A stretch of DNA of 64,000 nt, from the NCBI RefSeq assembly GCF_015207425.1, contig NZ_JADEWZ010000020.1, positions 38,755 to 102,754 of the forward strand. Direction: 5' to 3'. A program made the translations under genes and the position numbers. The number at the start of each line of letters is the position of its first letter. Position 1 is the stretch's first letter. This DNA comes from Lusitaniella coriacea LEGE 07157. Lineage in GTDB: Bacteria; Cyanobacteriota; Cyanobacteriia; Cyanobacteriales; Spirulinaceae. The notes below the pieces were generated by a model that saw only the letters and a list, made by a program, of their open reading frames with translations, searched no databases and was not told where the DNA came from. Of this stretch, positions 8,296 to 16,237 are shown one piece after another.

Positions 8296-8357
8296 GACGT
8301 ATTACTATTTTTTGTGACACTCATTCCTAAAGTAGGATTATTCTTTGCTTTCTTCAT
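8292..8357 (-). pseudogene. 3' remnant of a second mrpC copy
   Basis: The minus strand here reads MKKAKNNPTLGMSVTKNSNT followed by one more residue and a stop. It aligns with the end of the intact MrpC (MKLAKDNPTLETSEIEKN and onward), and it even keeps the ATGA stop/start overlap with the downstream mrpD. The remaining bases up to 8462 do not hold the rest of an mrpC. This is therefore the decayed tail of a duplicated mrpC that once preceded mrpD copy 2. Confidence 0.75.
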
Positions 8358-8462
8358 CGCGTCGATCGAGATTATTGATTCATGCACAACCTTAAGAATA
8401 AATTATCTGAGGGATCCAAAGCAAGTAATTTATTTTCGATCGAGTCTTTTGAAGGAAAAGTA

Positions 8463-9917
8463 TTATACTTGCAAGATCCAGAAGACTAGAATTAACATTA
8501 GACTCATAATTCCAATCAGATGGTCAAATGTTTCCATTTTTCGTGGCAGTGTAATGGAAAGCTTTTTGAGAATCAAAAGATATCCCAACCAACCAATCGC
8601 TATAGTTGCTAGTGGTTTGATGAGATTAAAGTAGGTATAAGCTTCGTAATAAAAAGCATTTGCTAAAATCAACCCACTCAATAAAATAGTCATCGCCCAC
8701 CAAAAACCAGACGATATTTTCTTGTGGTTCTTGTCAAGACTTGTTTCAAGAGGTTTTTTATGGGGCAAGAAAATGAATTTCGCAAATGTTATAACTGTCC
8801 CAAGCGCAGCAATATTTATGGGAATTACTTGCCAAGGCTCTAGATTTTTCATGGTCAATACTTTGGAACTAAACCCAGACAATAAGGGAAATCCAGAAAT
8901 TGATAAGCTAGCAACGACTAAAACCACCATTATGTTTTTAGCAATCGCCAAATTCCTTAATTCTTCAAAATCACGACTGGGTAAAATACCCGAAATGAGA
9001 AATAGTGCGGATTTCACTAAACCGTGAGTCAAAGCATAAAAACCACCAACAACAGGTGCAGCAAGAACAAAACCTAATTGAGAGATCGTGCTAAATGCCA
9101 GAGTGCGTTTGGTATCTTTTTCAAAGATGGCATACCCAACGCCCAAGAGTGCTGTACTTACCCCAAAAAACCTCACGATGGGGTCAATTTCTTCCAACAT
9201 CAACGCACAACGAACAAGGGGGAATACCGCCGCTTTCACCACGACTCCCGACAGCATCGCCGAGACTGGACTTTCAGATTCTGAGTGGGTTAGAGGTAAC
9301 CACAATCCCGATACAAAGATTCCCCCTTTTGCTAATAATCCCAGAAAAATGAGCGCGATCGCTTCTGGCGGAGAACCGCGCAACCCAGCAAAGTTAAAAG
9401 AATGATGGGCTTTATAAACTAAGATTGCCCCGACTAGATAAAATAGCATTGCCGTATTGCTAACAAATAGGTAACGCAATCCCACCCAAATCGAGCGATC
9501 TGTGCGAGGATAAGTGATTAGCAGAAACGCTGCAACACTAATTACTTCCAATGCCACATACAAGCTAATAAAATCTTCACAGATAAATGTGGCATTGACG
9601 CTACCATGCAGCATAATAGCTTGCATATAAAAGAATGCTGTCCTGCCACTTTGCCAACAGTAAAGAATAACGGCGGTGGTGACTAAGGCATTGGTTAAAA
9701 TAAAAAAGCCACTCAGTTGGTCTATTGCTAAATTAACACCAAAGCTATCGAGTAGTTGTATCTTTAGAGGCGAATCTTCTAAAAAGACTTGTACGGCGTA
9801 AGCCGCAGATAATAATGTAATCCCTAATGCAAGAAAACGATCGAGTTTGGGAACTAAATAAATAACAAACCCAATGAAAAGGGGGAGTGCCAACCAAGCG
9901 ATCGTAAAATTAGTCAT
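8463..9917 (-). CDS. mrpD: Antiporter-like subunit MrpD, copy 1 (NdhD/NuoN family), 484 aa
   Basis: Same architecture and key residues as copy 2: the glutamate in ALEVISVAAF, the lysine in GLLAKGGIF, HSESESPVSAMLSG, and THGLVKSALF. It starts inside the end of mrpC through a 4-bp ATGA overlap (9914-9917), the normal mrpC-mrpD arrangement. Near-identity to copy 2 stops around residue 325 (GILPSRDFEELRN against GVLPSRNFKELQY). Beyond that the linker between the last helices differs in length and sequence. It would form a proton/sodium channel half in the plasma-membrane Mrp complex. Confidence 0.88.
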   Translation of the reverse strand: MTNFTIAWLALPLFIGFVIYLVPKLDRFLALGITLLSAAYAVQVFLEDSPLKIQLLDSFGVNLAIDQLSGFFILTNALVTTAVILYCWQSGRTAFFYMQAIMLHGSVNATFICEDFISLYVALEVISVAAFLLITYPRTDRSIWVGLRYLFVSNTAMLFYLVGAILVYKAHHSFNFAGLRGSPPEAIALIFLGLLAKGGIFVSGLWLPLTHSESESPVSAMLSGVVVKAAVFPLVRCALMLEEIDPIVRFFGVSTALLGVGYAIFEKDTKRTLAFSTISQLGFVLAAPVVGGFYALTHGLVKSALFLISGILPSRDFEELRNLAIAKNIMVVLVVASLSISGFPLLSGFSSKVLTMKNLEPWQVIPINIAALGTVITFAKFIFLPHKKPLETSLDKNHKKISSGFWWAMTILLSGLILANAFYYEAYTYFNLIKPLATIAIGWLGYLLILKKLSITLPRKMETFDHLIGIMSLMLILVFWILQV

Positions 9918-10249
9918 GGCGTATTATTCTTTTCGATTTCGCTAGTTTCCAAAGTGGGATTATCCTTTGCTAACTTCATGACTCCCACCAACATTAAAGC
10001 TTGAATAGAAAAACCAATCACAATTGCCGTCAAGATAACTGCTTGAGGAACGGGATCAGAATAAACCACATCATTAGCACTAGAAGCAATGGGGGTAAAC
10101 AAACCATCTCGCGATGCAATTAGCACGTAATAGGCGACAACTCCCGTACTCATGATATCCATCGAGATAATTTTCATCACTAGATTTTTTTTGAAAATGA
10201 TGCCAAAAAATCCGGAAAAAATGGTGATGAAGACAAAAGCTTCTAACAT
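9914..10249 (-). CDS. mrpC: Mrp-type Na+/H+ antiporter subunit C (MrpC/MnhC, NuoK-like), 111 aa
   Basis: A three-helix NuoK/NdhE-like subunit. The third helix carries DPVPQAVILTAIVIGFSIQAL, the conserved family block (D-P-hydrophobic-P-QALVLTAIVI). Length is normal for MrpC. It overlaps mrpD copy 1 by four bases. It begins 88 bp after the end of bicA, so bicA and the mrp genes may share a transcript. Confidence 0.87.
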   Translation of the reverse strand: MLEAFVFITIFSGFFGIIFKKNLVMKIISMDIMSTGVVAYYVLIASRDGLFTPIASSANDVVYSDPVPQAVILTAIVIGFSIQALMLVGVMKLAKDNPTLETSEIEKNNTP

Positions 10250-10337
10250 AAGAAAATCATCGAAATTGCTATCAAAAAAGATCTTCGATTAACCTAGGGA
10301 GTTTATCTCTCTGAGCTAATCGAAGCGTGTTGGGAAA

Positions 10338-12032
10338 TCAACCAATCGCTTGGGGATTGACTGAGCTTCCACTGAACTCCATCACGTGTTCGTCTACATA
10401 GTTTACAGCTTGTCTGAGCGCTGTCACGCGATCGCGCATGATATTTTCATCGGGTATACGTTCCATGACACCCATTTTCCGCAGGCGTTTCTCCGCTTGT
10501 CCGCTAATACCAACTAGAAATACCTGACGATCTTTTTCTATAGCTTCTTTAATTGCATTTTCTAATGCCAAAGAAGACGTGACACCTAAAATGGGTACTT
10601 CAGATAAATCCAAAACTAAGGCTTGATAAGCATTAATCAAATTGTGTTCGCGAGAGATTGCTTTAGCTACTCCAAAAATCATCGGACCGCTAAGATAAAA
10701 CAAAAGGACACGACCATTCGCTTGTTCTAATAACTCTTTTTCTTCTGGGTTAAGCTCAATTTCTTCATCATCGTAGGTTACTGCTTTGACTTTATCGGCA
10801 CGATGATTAGAAAGGCGTTCAATAGTGAGAACGTTAGCAACAAAAACCCCAACACCTACAGCAACAATTAAATCGACAAAAACCGTTAGTGCAATTACCC
10901 CATACATAATCGATGCAGCTTTAGGGGAGATTTTATGAGCGCGCTTGAGGAAACCCCAGTCAACAATATCGATACCCACTTTCAGAGCAATACCCGCCAA
11001 AACTGCAAGGGGAATACCCTCAAGATATTGACTCAATCCCAAAACGACTACTAGCAAAAGTAGAGCGCGAGTCAAACCTGAAATAGCGGTTCTTGCACCT
11101 GTTTGAATGTTGACGACCGTACCCATTGTTGCGCCAGCACCAGCAATTCCACCAAATAAACCAGAAACCAAGTTACCAATTCCTTGACCGATTAATTCTT
11201 TATTGGACTCGTGTTCGGTGCGAGTTAAACTGTCTGCGACAAGAGAAGTGAGTAGTGCATCAATACACCCCAACATTGCCAAAACCAAAGCGTCAACCAA
11301 CATGGTTTGAAGTTGAGGTGGACTAAACGTTGGCATTTGTAAGCTGGGTAAACCAACCGAAATCTCTCCAATTCGACGAATCTCTGCATCCCCAAATAAG
11401 AATATTGCCATTAAAGTACCGACAATTAATGCAAGTAACTGCGGTGGCATATATTTCTTGAATTTGGAAGGATAGAAGAGCAGAATGGCAACTGTTAAAC
11501 CCGCTAATAGCGTTTCGAGAGGATTAATCCCCGCAATCAGATTTGGTATGTTTTGTACTGTGCCAATTACCCCACCTTTTGGACTATCCTGTCCGAGAAA
11601 AGGCGCAATTTGGAGAATGATTAGAATTACCCCAATTCCCGACATGAATCCCGATATCACGGTGTAGGGCATTAAGGTAACGTATCGCCCTAATTTTAAA
11701 AGCCCAAAAATGATTTGAAAAACCCCAGCTAGCATGACGACGGTAAATGCCATTGCCAAACCATTTTCAGGATTAGCTGCTGTTAGACTGGCAATCACTG
11801 CGGTCATCACCACCGTCATTGGGCCCGTCGGTTCTGAAATTAGAGTTGGAGTACCGCCAAAAAGAGCAGCAAAAAAGCCAACTAAAATTGCTCCCCACAG
11901 ACCAGCAGAAGCTCCCGCACCAGAAGCAACCCCGAAGGTCAAAGCCATTGGTAAGGCGATAACCGCAGCAGTAATCCCGCCGAAGATATCGCCTTTTACG
12001 TTTCTGAAATGAATCTTGTTTGTAACTGCCAT
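10338..12032 (-). CDS. bicA: SulP-family Na+-dependent bicarbonate transporter BicA, 564 aa
   Basis: A polytopic SulP/SLC26 transporter with a C-terminal cytoplasmic STAS domain (about residues 430-550, containing VLDLSEVPILGVTSSLA). The N-terminus (KIHFRNVKGDIFGGITAAV), the segment FGGTPTLISEPTGPMTVV and the stretch LTRTEHESNKELIGQGIGN match what I recall of characterised cyanobacterial BicA closely enough to prefer it over a sulfate permease. It would take up bicarbonate with Na+ across the plasma membrane for the CO2-concentrating mechanism. The downstream Mrp antiporter would expel the Na+ that enters. A Crp/Fnr regulator is divergent, 641 bp away. Confidence 0.88.
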   Translation of the reverse strand: MAVTNKIHFRNVKGDIFGGITAAVIALPMALTFGVASGAGASAGLWGAILVGFFAALFGGTPTLISEPTGPMTVVMTAVIASLTAANPENGLAMAFTVVMLAGVFQIIFGLLKLGRYVTLMPYTVISGFMSGIGVILIILQIAPFLGQDSPKGGVIGTVQNIPNLIAGINPLETLLAGLTVAILLFYPSKFKKYMPPQLLALIVGTLMAIFLFGDAEIRRIGEISVGLPSLQMPTFSPPQLQTMLVDALVLAMLGCIDALLTSLVADSLTRTEHESNKELIGQGIGNLVSGLFGGIAGAGATMGTVVNIQTGARTAISGLTRALLLLVVVLGLSQYLEGIPLAVLAGIALKVGIDIVDWGFLKRAHKISPKAASIMYGVIALTVFVDLIVAVGVGVFVANVLTIERLSNHRADKVKAVTYDDEEIELNPEEKELLEQANGRVLLFYLSGPMIFGVAKAISREHNLINAYQALVLDLSEVPILGVTSSLALENAIKEAIEKDRQVFLVGISGQAEKRLRKMGVMERIPDENIMRDRVTALRQAVNYVDEHVMEFSGSSVNPQAIG

Positions 12033-12673
12033 TGTGAAAATCTAAAATGTGATTTAGGTACACTTTGTTTTGTATTTAAGCTTGAATTTCCTAGATCTCG
12101 AATTCATAGATACAAATTCAATTGATAACCATAGAAATGCAGATTTGGTAAGCAGCCCAAACCACAAATTTATACAGCTAGTACAGCTAGGAAGTTCCCC
12201 CAATCCAAAACAAGAATGCAGAAAAAGCTAAAGCAAGCTTTTGAAAGTTTTTATTTTCATAAAGATTGACTCAAACCATCGCTAATTTTGAAAGGGTTCT
12301 GAAACAGCCTGCTATCAAACTAAACAGGAAGAAACCTTCTTTCCTTAGAACTAGGTCGAGTTTTAATCTGCTATTGAAAATGTTTGATTGATTTCGATCT
12401 ACTGTCTAATTCTACAGGAATAATGAAATAAATCTATATTTTCAACTTGAAGTTTCTTAATCCGATCGCTAATTTGAGGGGACGTGTGGTTTCTTATCGT
12501 AATCAAGTAAACATTCCGCGTGCTGCCTTTGGGCAGAACTGATTCTCGCCAAATAGTAGAGCTGAAGGCTGAATATTTACTGTTAATCTGCCTTTTACCT
12601 AAAATTTACCTTGACCTTTTAATCTAGCTCAAGGCGAAGTTGTATCGTAAAGGCGGTAAGCCTTGCAGTTTTT
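12033..12673. other. Divergent intergenic region between bicA and the Crp/Fnr gene, no gene seen
   Basis: The 641 bp are AT-rich, with stops in all frames and no repeat of the families found elsewhere in the window. They must hold the promoters of bicA (leftward) and of the regulator (rightward). I could not pick out a convincing operator; LysR-type (CcmR/CmpR) and Crp-type half-sites are too loose to call by eye. Confidence 0.5.
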
Positions 12674-13297
12674 ATGTTCCTGAGCGATCGCGCAACCCCA
12701 AAAATTTCTCAAGCTGAAGAACCCCAACTACACTTTTATCAAAAAGGAGAACAAATCCCCCTGATGACCCAAGGGATTTGGCAAGTCTATCGAGGTTGGG
12801 TGCAACTGGGAACCACTCACGCGAATGGCGAAGACGTTTTGCTCGGTTGGGCTTCCCCTTCAACCTTTTTCGGACAATGGCTCACTGACTTAACCCTATA
12901 CGAAGCGAAAGGGCTTTCCGATGTGTACCTGCGCTGGTACTTCCTCAGCGAAATCGAATCCTCACCTCACCTCGCTCAATCCCTTGCGACACAGCTCAGT
13001 CGCCGCTTGCGACAAACTGAAGCCCTGTTGGCAATTGCAGGACAACGCCGCGTTGAAGAGCGTTTAACCCAACTCCTCCTTTTGCTCAAAGCGGAATTAG
13101 GTCAACCCGTCTCAGAAGGAACCCGCTTACCTGTGCGCCTCACCCATCAAACCCTTGCCACCGCCATTGGGACGACTCGCGTAACCATTACCCGACTGTT
13201 GGGCAAACTCCAGCGCAATCATCATCTTCTCCTCGATCGCGATCGCCATATTATCCTTAACGATTCAAAATTTGCCGAGTTAGGTTCCAAGTTGTAA
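12674..13297 (+). CDS. Crp/Fnr-family transcriptional regulator, 207 aa
   Basis: The N-terminal half is a cupin-like cNMP-binding-fold domain (FYQKGEQIPL, then GWVQLGTTHANGEDVLLGWASPSTFFG). The C-terminal winged helix-turn-helix reads LTHQTLATAIGTTRVTITRLLGKLQ (about residues 150-175), the recognition-helix pattern of Crp/Fnr/NtcA proteins. The phosphate-binding cassette of true cAMP receptors (GE-RAA) is not evident, so it may sense something else or nothing. It is divergent from bicA and lies 41 bp upstream of the esterase frame, so it could control either. It is not NtcA by sequence. Confidence 0.8.
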   Translation: MFLSDRATPKISQAEEPQLHFYQKGEQIPLMTQGIWQVYRGWVQLGTTHANGEDVLLGWASPSTFFGQWLTDLTLYEAKGLSDVYLRWYFLSEIESSPHLAQSLATQLSRRLRQTEALLAIAGQRRVEERLTQLLLLLKAELGQPVSEGTRLPVRLTHQTLATAIGTTRVTITRLLGKLQRNHHLLLDRDRHIILNDSKFAELGSKL

Positions 13298-13338
13298 GCT
13301 AAGACTCGATCGCCCTTCTATCGATTGGGAGTAAAGCC

Positions 13339-13950
13339 CTGAGTCTTACTGCAATTTCCATTCCGCCAACATCGGGAAATCCCCCTAGCCATCTTTGGGT
13401 TGCTCTCCACGGTTGGGGTGCTAATGCCGAAGACCTTGCCAGTCTAGCGCCCTTTTTAAACCTGCCCAACTATCAAATGGTTTTTCCCAATGCCCCTTTT
13501 TCCCATTATCAAAATCCGGCGGGTTTGGCCTGGTATGCCTTAGAACGCGAAGGCTATCCCGGTTTGGCAGAAAGTCGGCAAATGTTAGAAGATTGGTTGC
13601 AAGGATTGGAAGCGACGACAGGCATTCCCCTCTCTCGCACGATTTTAGCGGGCTTTTCCCAGGGCGGCGCGATGACCTTAGATGTGGGGACGAAATTGCC
13701 CTGTCGGGCGTTGTGCAGTCTGAGTGGCTATTTACACGCACCCCTGCAGAAAAGCGAGGCACCGCCTCCAGCCTTAATCGTACATGGCGCTCAAGACCCC
13801 GTTGTACCGCTCCAAGCCGCGCATCAGGTGAGGGACGGACTCACAGCATTGGGAACGAAGGTAGACTACCACGAGCTTGAGATGGGACACGAAATTCAAC
13901 CTGCTGTATTAAAACTCATTGGCGACTTTATCGCCGCGTTGCCTGAATGA
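13339..13950 (+). CDS. Phospholipase/carboxylesterase-type alpha/beta hydrolase, apparent CTG start, 203 aa
   Basis: The catalytic triad of the carboxylesterase/acyl-protein thioesterase-like family is visible: serine in AGFSQGGAM, aspartate in HGAQDPVVPL and histidine in EMGHEIQP. The first ATG (13477) would remove the oxyanion-hole strand HLWVALHGWGANAEDL, which is plainly coding and in frame. Going upstream, the frame stays open to a stop near 13302 with no ATG, GTG or TTG. CTG at 13339 (reading SLTAISIPP next) has a GGGAG Shine-Dalgarno-like sequence seven bases upstream and gives a normal-length protein. Substrate is unknown. It follows the Crp-type regulator and is probably co-transcribed. 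Confidence 0.72.
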   Translation: MSLTAISIPPTSGNPPSHLWVALHGWGANAEDLASLAPFLNLPNYQMVFPNAPFSHYQNPAGLAWYALEREGYPGLAESRQMLEDWLQGLEATTGIPLSRTILAGFSQGGAMTLDVGTKLPCRALCSLSGYLHAPLQKSEAPPPALIVHGAQDPVVPLQAAHQVRDGLTALGTKVDYHELEMGHEIQPAVLKLIGDFIAALPE

Positions 13951-13993
13951 GGAGCCTTCGCTTTTGGAAAATCGCGCAGACTTCGCAGACTTC

Positions 13994-14143
13994 TATAGCG
14001 TTTTCAAATGAAGCGTGAAACCCAACACAGATTTCTTATATCCCCAAATAATACCTGTATCTCTTTCTACTTCTGCCTACTGCCTACTGCCTACTACCTT
14101 TTGCCGTCACGTCCAGTTCCATATCCCAAACGAAAACGCTATA
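13994..14143. repeat. 150-bp MITE with perfect 12-bp terminal inverted repeats
   Basis: The ends are TATAGCGTTTTC (13994-14005) and GAAAACGCTATA (14132-14143), exact inverted repeats. The interior carries a CTACTGC(CTACTGC) microrepeat and no ORF. Reverse-complement similarity to 3300-3383 shows a second, truncated copy. It occupies most of the 346-bp gap between the esterase and the Nif11-like gene. The ends look like Tc1/mariner (IS630)-type MITEs with TA at the tips; that class is an inference. Confidence 0.7.
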
Positions 14144-14296
14144 TGAGGAGTTCGACTAGCTAGCCAGCGTTTCAGGACATTCCATGCATATTATAAAGGC
14201 AAGAAGAAGCCTTAAAAACCTTGCTAGAAGGGGAAACAGCTACTATCTTACTCGCCGCAACCCCATTGCATCCAGTACAATAAATGCAGGATTGGA

Positions 14297-14644
14297 ATGA
14301 CAAAACTCAATGGTGCAATGTCTCAACGCGAACAAGTCATTAAATTTTTCCAAACAGCCTGCCAAGAGCGGGCATTACAAGATCGGCTCAAACCACCTTG
14401 TCCTCCGACGCGCCAGGGATTTGCGGCTGTTGCCCGCGAATGGGGATACAATTTTGACGGGACAGCTATTGACGATTACGTGCGCTTCTATCAGTTCTAC
14501 GAAGAATTTCAGGACGCGATCGATAGAGCGCAAAACGGTAGCGAACCCTTATCCCGTTGGATGCAAAAATGGCAAAAGCATCTGAAAAAGTTTGAAGAAG
14601 ATCCTCTCCGCGATCGCGAGGATACCATTAAAAAATTTATCTAG
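14297..14644 (+). CDS. Nif11-like small protein, 115 aa
   Basis: A soluble helical protein. Residues 10-60 (REQVIKFFQTACQERALQDRLKPP, then GFAAVAREWGYNFDGTAIDDYV) follow the Nif11 domain pattern: a short helix, ALQxKL, then an A-x-E-x-G-Y/F helix. A charged helical tail follows (WMQKWQKHLKKFEEDP). AGGA lies five bases before the ATG at 14297; ATG at 14318 is an alternative. Nif11 domains occur in nitrogen-fixation-linked proteins and RiPP leader peptides, but no double-glycine motif or maturation enzyme is nearby. Role unknown. Confidence 0.6.
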   Translation: MTKLNGAMSQREQVIKFFQTACQERALQDRLKPPCPPTRQGFAAVAREWGYNFDGTAIDDYVRFYQFYEEFQDAIDRAQNGSEPLSRWMQKWQKHLKKFEEDPLRDREDTIKKFI

Positions 14645-14698
14645 CCGTTACCTAGAAAACATCTCGCGGGAATCATTTCTTGACGGCACGAACAAACC

Positions 14699-14721
14699 TA
14701 GGGCGCAAGACTCGCGCCCTA
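14699..14721 (+). terminator. GC-rich hairpin after the Nif11-like gene
   Basis: TAGGGCGC (14699-14706) pairs perfectly with GCGCCCTA (14714-14721) around a 7-base loop. It lies 54 bp past the stop codon at 14644. There is no T-run, so it is a processing or stabilising structure, or a weak terminator. Confidence 0.45.
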
Positions 14722-14872
14722 TCGTTCCTATTAGAGTAGCCCAACCAATAGAACTATCCTACTCAGCTCAGTTACAGCTTTCAGCCATCATTTAAGCTCA
14801 AACACATCTAAACTGGATATCTGGCGCTCTCTATCAAAGCCGTCCCCTCAACCCTCGGTCAGCGTTCTCAAG

Positions 14873-14944
14873 TCCGCGTCATTTGACGGGGCGTACAGGG
14901 TTTCGAGGAAACCTCCAAAGTTTATACGCCCCATCCGACGCGGA
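14873..14944. other. Nested three-stem inverted repeat downstream of cbiM
   Basis: TCCGCGTC/GACGCGGA (14873-14880 with 14937-14944) encloses GGGGCGTA/TACGCCCC (14888-14895 with 14925-14932), which encloses GTTT/AAAC (14900-14912). All arms are perfect, separated by short internal loops, so RNA from either strand would fold into a long rod. It lies between the Nif11-like gene and the end of cbiM, next to a dispersed repeat copy. It fills part of the 353-bp gap 14645-14997, which otherwise shows no gene. Confidence 0.6.
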
Positions 14945-14964
14945 GTCTGACCTCTCCGCGTCAG

Positions 14965-15000
14965 TCTCATTCACAATTTAAATGAATAGCAGCTTATTCA
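14965..15000 (-). repeat. Dispersed AATAAGCTGCTAT repeat, inverted copy at the cbiM stop
   Basis: Read on the minus strand this is TGAATAAGCTGCTATTCATT followed by TAAATTGTGAATGAGACTGACGCGGAG, matching the copies at 91, 3153, 26630 and 29050. The first three bases (TGA, plus coordinates 15000-14998) are the stop codon of cbiM, so the repeat boundary coincides exactly with the gene end. Confidence 0.6.
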
Positions 15001-15660
15001 AGTGTCAGCTTGTGAGATTGACCCACTCTCCAATAGTTCCGGCTTGACGCGCTGAAGAAAATTAACCACCATTCCCGTAAATATCCCTTCAATCACTGCC
15101 TGAATTCCGTAACCTGCCAAAGACGCATAAATCACCTGCTGCTCTCGTTGCCCATCAATATCCGCAGGAATCGTATTCAGAACGACCAAGACAAAAATAG
15201 TGGCAGACAAAGCTAACGTCCCCGCACCCACAAAAAACGGCAACGCTTTCCCAAACCACGCCCGCTTGCGCATCCAGGGCAATCCCCATTGATAGAAATG
15301 GTGGGCTAACAGCGCGGGAACTCCCATCATGACAGCATTGATCCCCAATGTTGAAATGCCGCCGTGGAAAAAAATCGCAGCTTGAAAAAAGAGTCCGATT
15401 AAAATGGCGAGAAACGCATAATAGCCCAGGATAATTCCCATCAGTCCATTGAGAATGAGATGAATACTCGTTGGAGGTAAGGGAATACGAATGAAAGAAG
15501 TTACAAAAAAAGCAGCCGTCAACAGCGACGCTTTGGGTATTTTCTCAGTAGGATTGCTCTCTTTCTGAATTTTCCGTAGAGCATACCAAGTCACTCCTCC
15601 TGTAATGGCGTAACCTGTTATGGAAACTGCCGGAGGAACAAAACCGTCAGGAATATGCAT
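14998..15660 (-). CDS. cbiM: Nickel/cobalt ECF transporter substrate-binding membrane subunit (CbiM/NikM), 220 aa
   Basis: The protein begins MHIPDGF, the family N-terminus whose amino group and His2 coordinate Co2+ or Ni2+. Seven or so hydrophobic helices follow, with the conserved core LPPTSIHLILNGLMGIILGY and FFHGGISTLGINAVMMG. It is the metal-capturing S component of a group I energy-coupling-factor transporter in the plasma membrane. The transmembrane (CbiQ/NikQ) and ATPase (CbiO/NikO) partners are not next to it or anywhere in this window. Cobalt or nickel cannot be decided from sequence alone; the NikL-like neighbour favours nickel. Confidence 0.87.
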   Translation of the reverse strand: MHIPDGFVPPAVSITGYAITGGVTWYALRKIQKESNPTEKIPKASLLTAAFFVTSFIRIPLPPTSIHLILNGLMGIILGYYAFLAILIGLFFQAAIFFHGGISTLGINAVMMGVPALLAHHFYQWGLPWMRKRAWFGKALPFFVGAGTLALSATIFVLVVLNTIPADIDGQREQQVIYASLAGYGIQAVIEGIFTGMVVNFLQRVKPELLESGSISQADT

Positions 15661-15678
15661 TCTTTAAACCGTCCAATC

Positions 15679-16167
15679 TTAACAATGATCGATCTTCTTT
15701 CGAGAGAAAAATAAGGCGGTTCCCACGCATCCCCAAATACCAGCCATCGCCATTACAGTCTTTTGTAAGGGCGTATAAACTTCGTTGCTTCCCCCCACAA
15801 AAGATTGAGCAGTTGGAACTGTTGTTGCTGTAGCGGTTTCCTCGACCGGAATTGTCAGAATCGAACCGTGACCCGCTTGACGAACTTTGACTTCCCAGGA
15901 ACCGGTTTGGGTGCGGTCTGGAATAAAGGTATAGCGACCTTGTTCGTCAGTGATGCCTTGCTGCCAAGGAGTAGAAGGATTATTGGGCGCATAAATGGTG
16001 ACTTGGGCATTTACCATTGGGACGTTTTGTTCGTAGTTTGCCTGAATTTCAATGGCTTGGGTTTGACGATATTCAATCGTACTGCTGTGGGCGAAAGCTT
16101 CCCTCGACCCACTGAAGGAAGAGAGGAGTAGCAAAGGCAAGAGATAGGAAAGTTTAGGAGATGTCAT
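15679..16167 (-). CDS. NikL/CbiL-like accessory protein of a nickel (cobalt) ECF transporter, 162 aa
   Basis: A signal peptide ends at EAFA, so the mature protein would begin with histidine (HSSTIEYR), a potential metal ligand. A carboxypeptidase-regulatory-like beta domain follows (VPMVNAQVTIYAPN, then TDEQGRYTFIPD). A single C-terminal helix (VMAMAGIWGCVGTALFF) and a basic stop-transfer anchor it facing the periplasm. This matches the architecture of NikL-type components that accompany NikM. It lies 18 bp upstream of cbiM, clearly in the same operon. Confidence 0.72.
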   Translation of the reverse strand: MTSPKLSYLLPLLLLSSFSGSREAFAHSSTIEYRQTQAIEIQANYEQNVPMVNAQVTIYAPNNPSTPWQQGITDEQGRYTFIPDRTQTGSWEVKVRQAGHGSILTIPVEETATATTVPTAQSFVGGSNEVYTPLQKTVMAMAGIWGCVGTALFFSRKKIDHC

Positions 16168-16237
16168 ACCAAAAGGGAGAAGGATTGATTGGGGGTTAAG
16201 CTAATCACGAGCAAGTTGAGTTAGATGTTGCGAGAAT

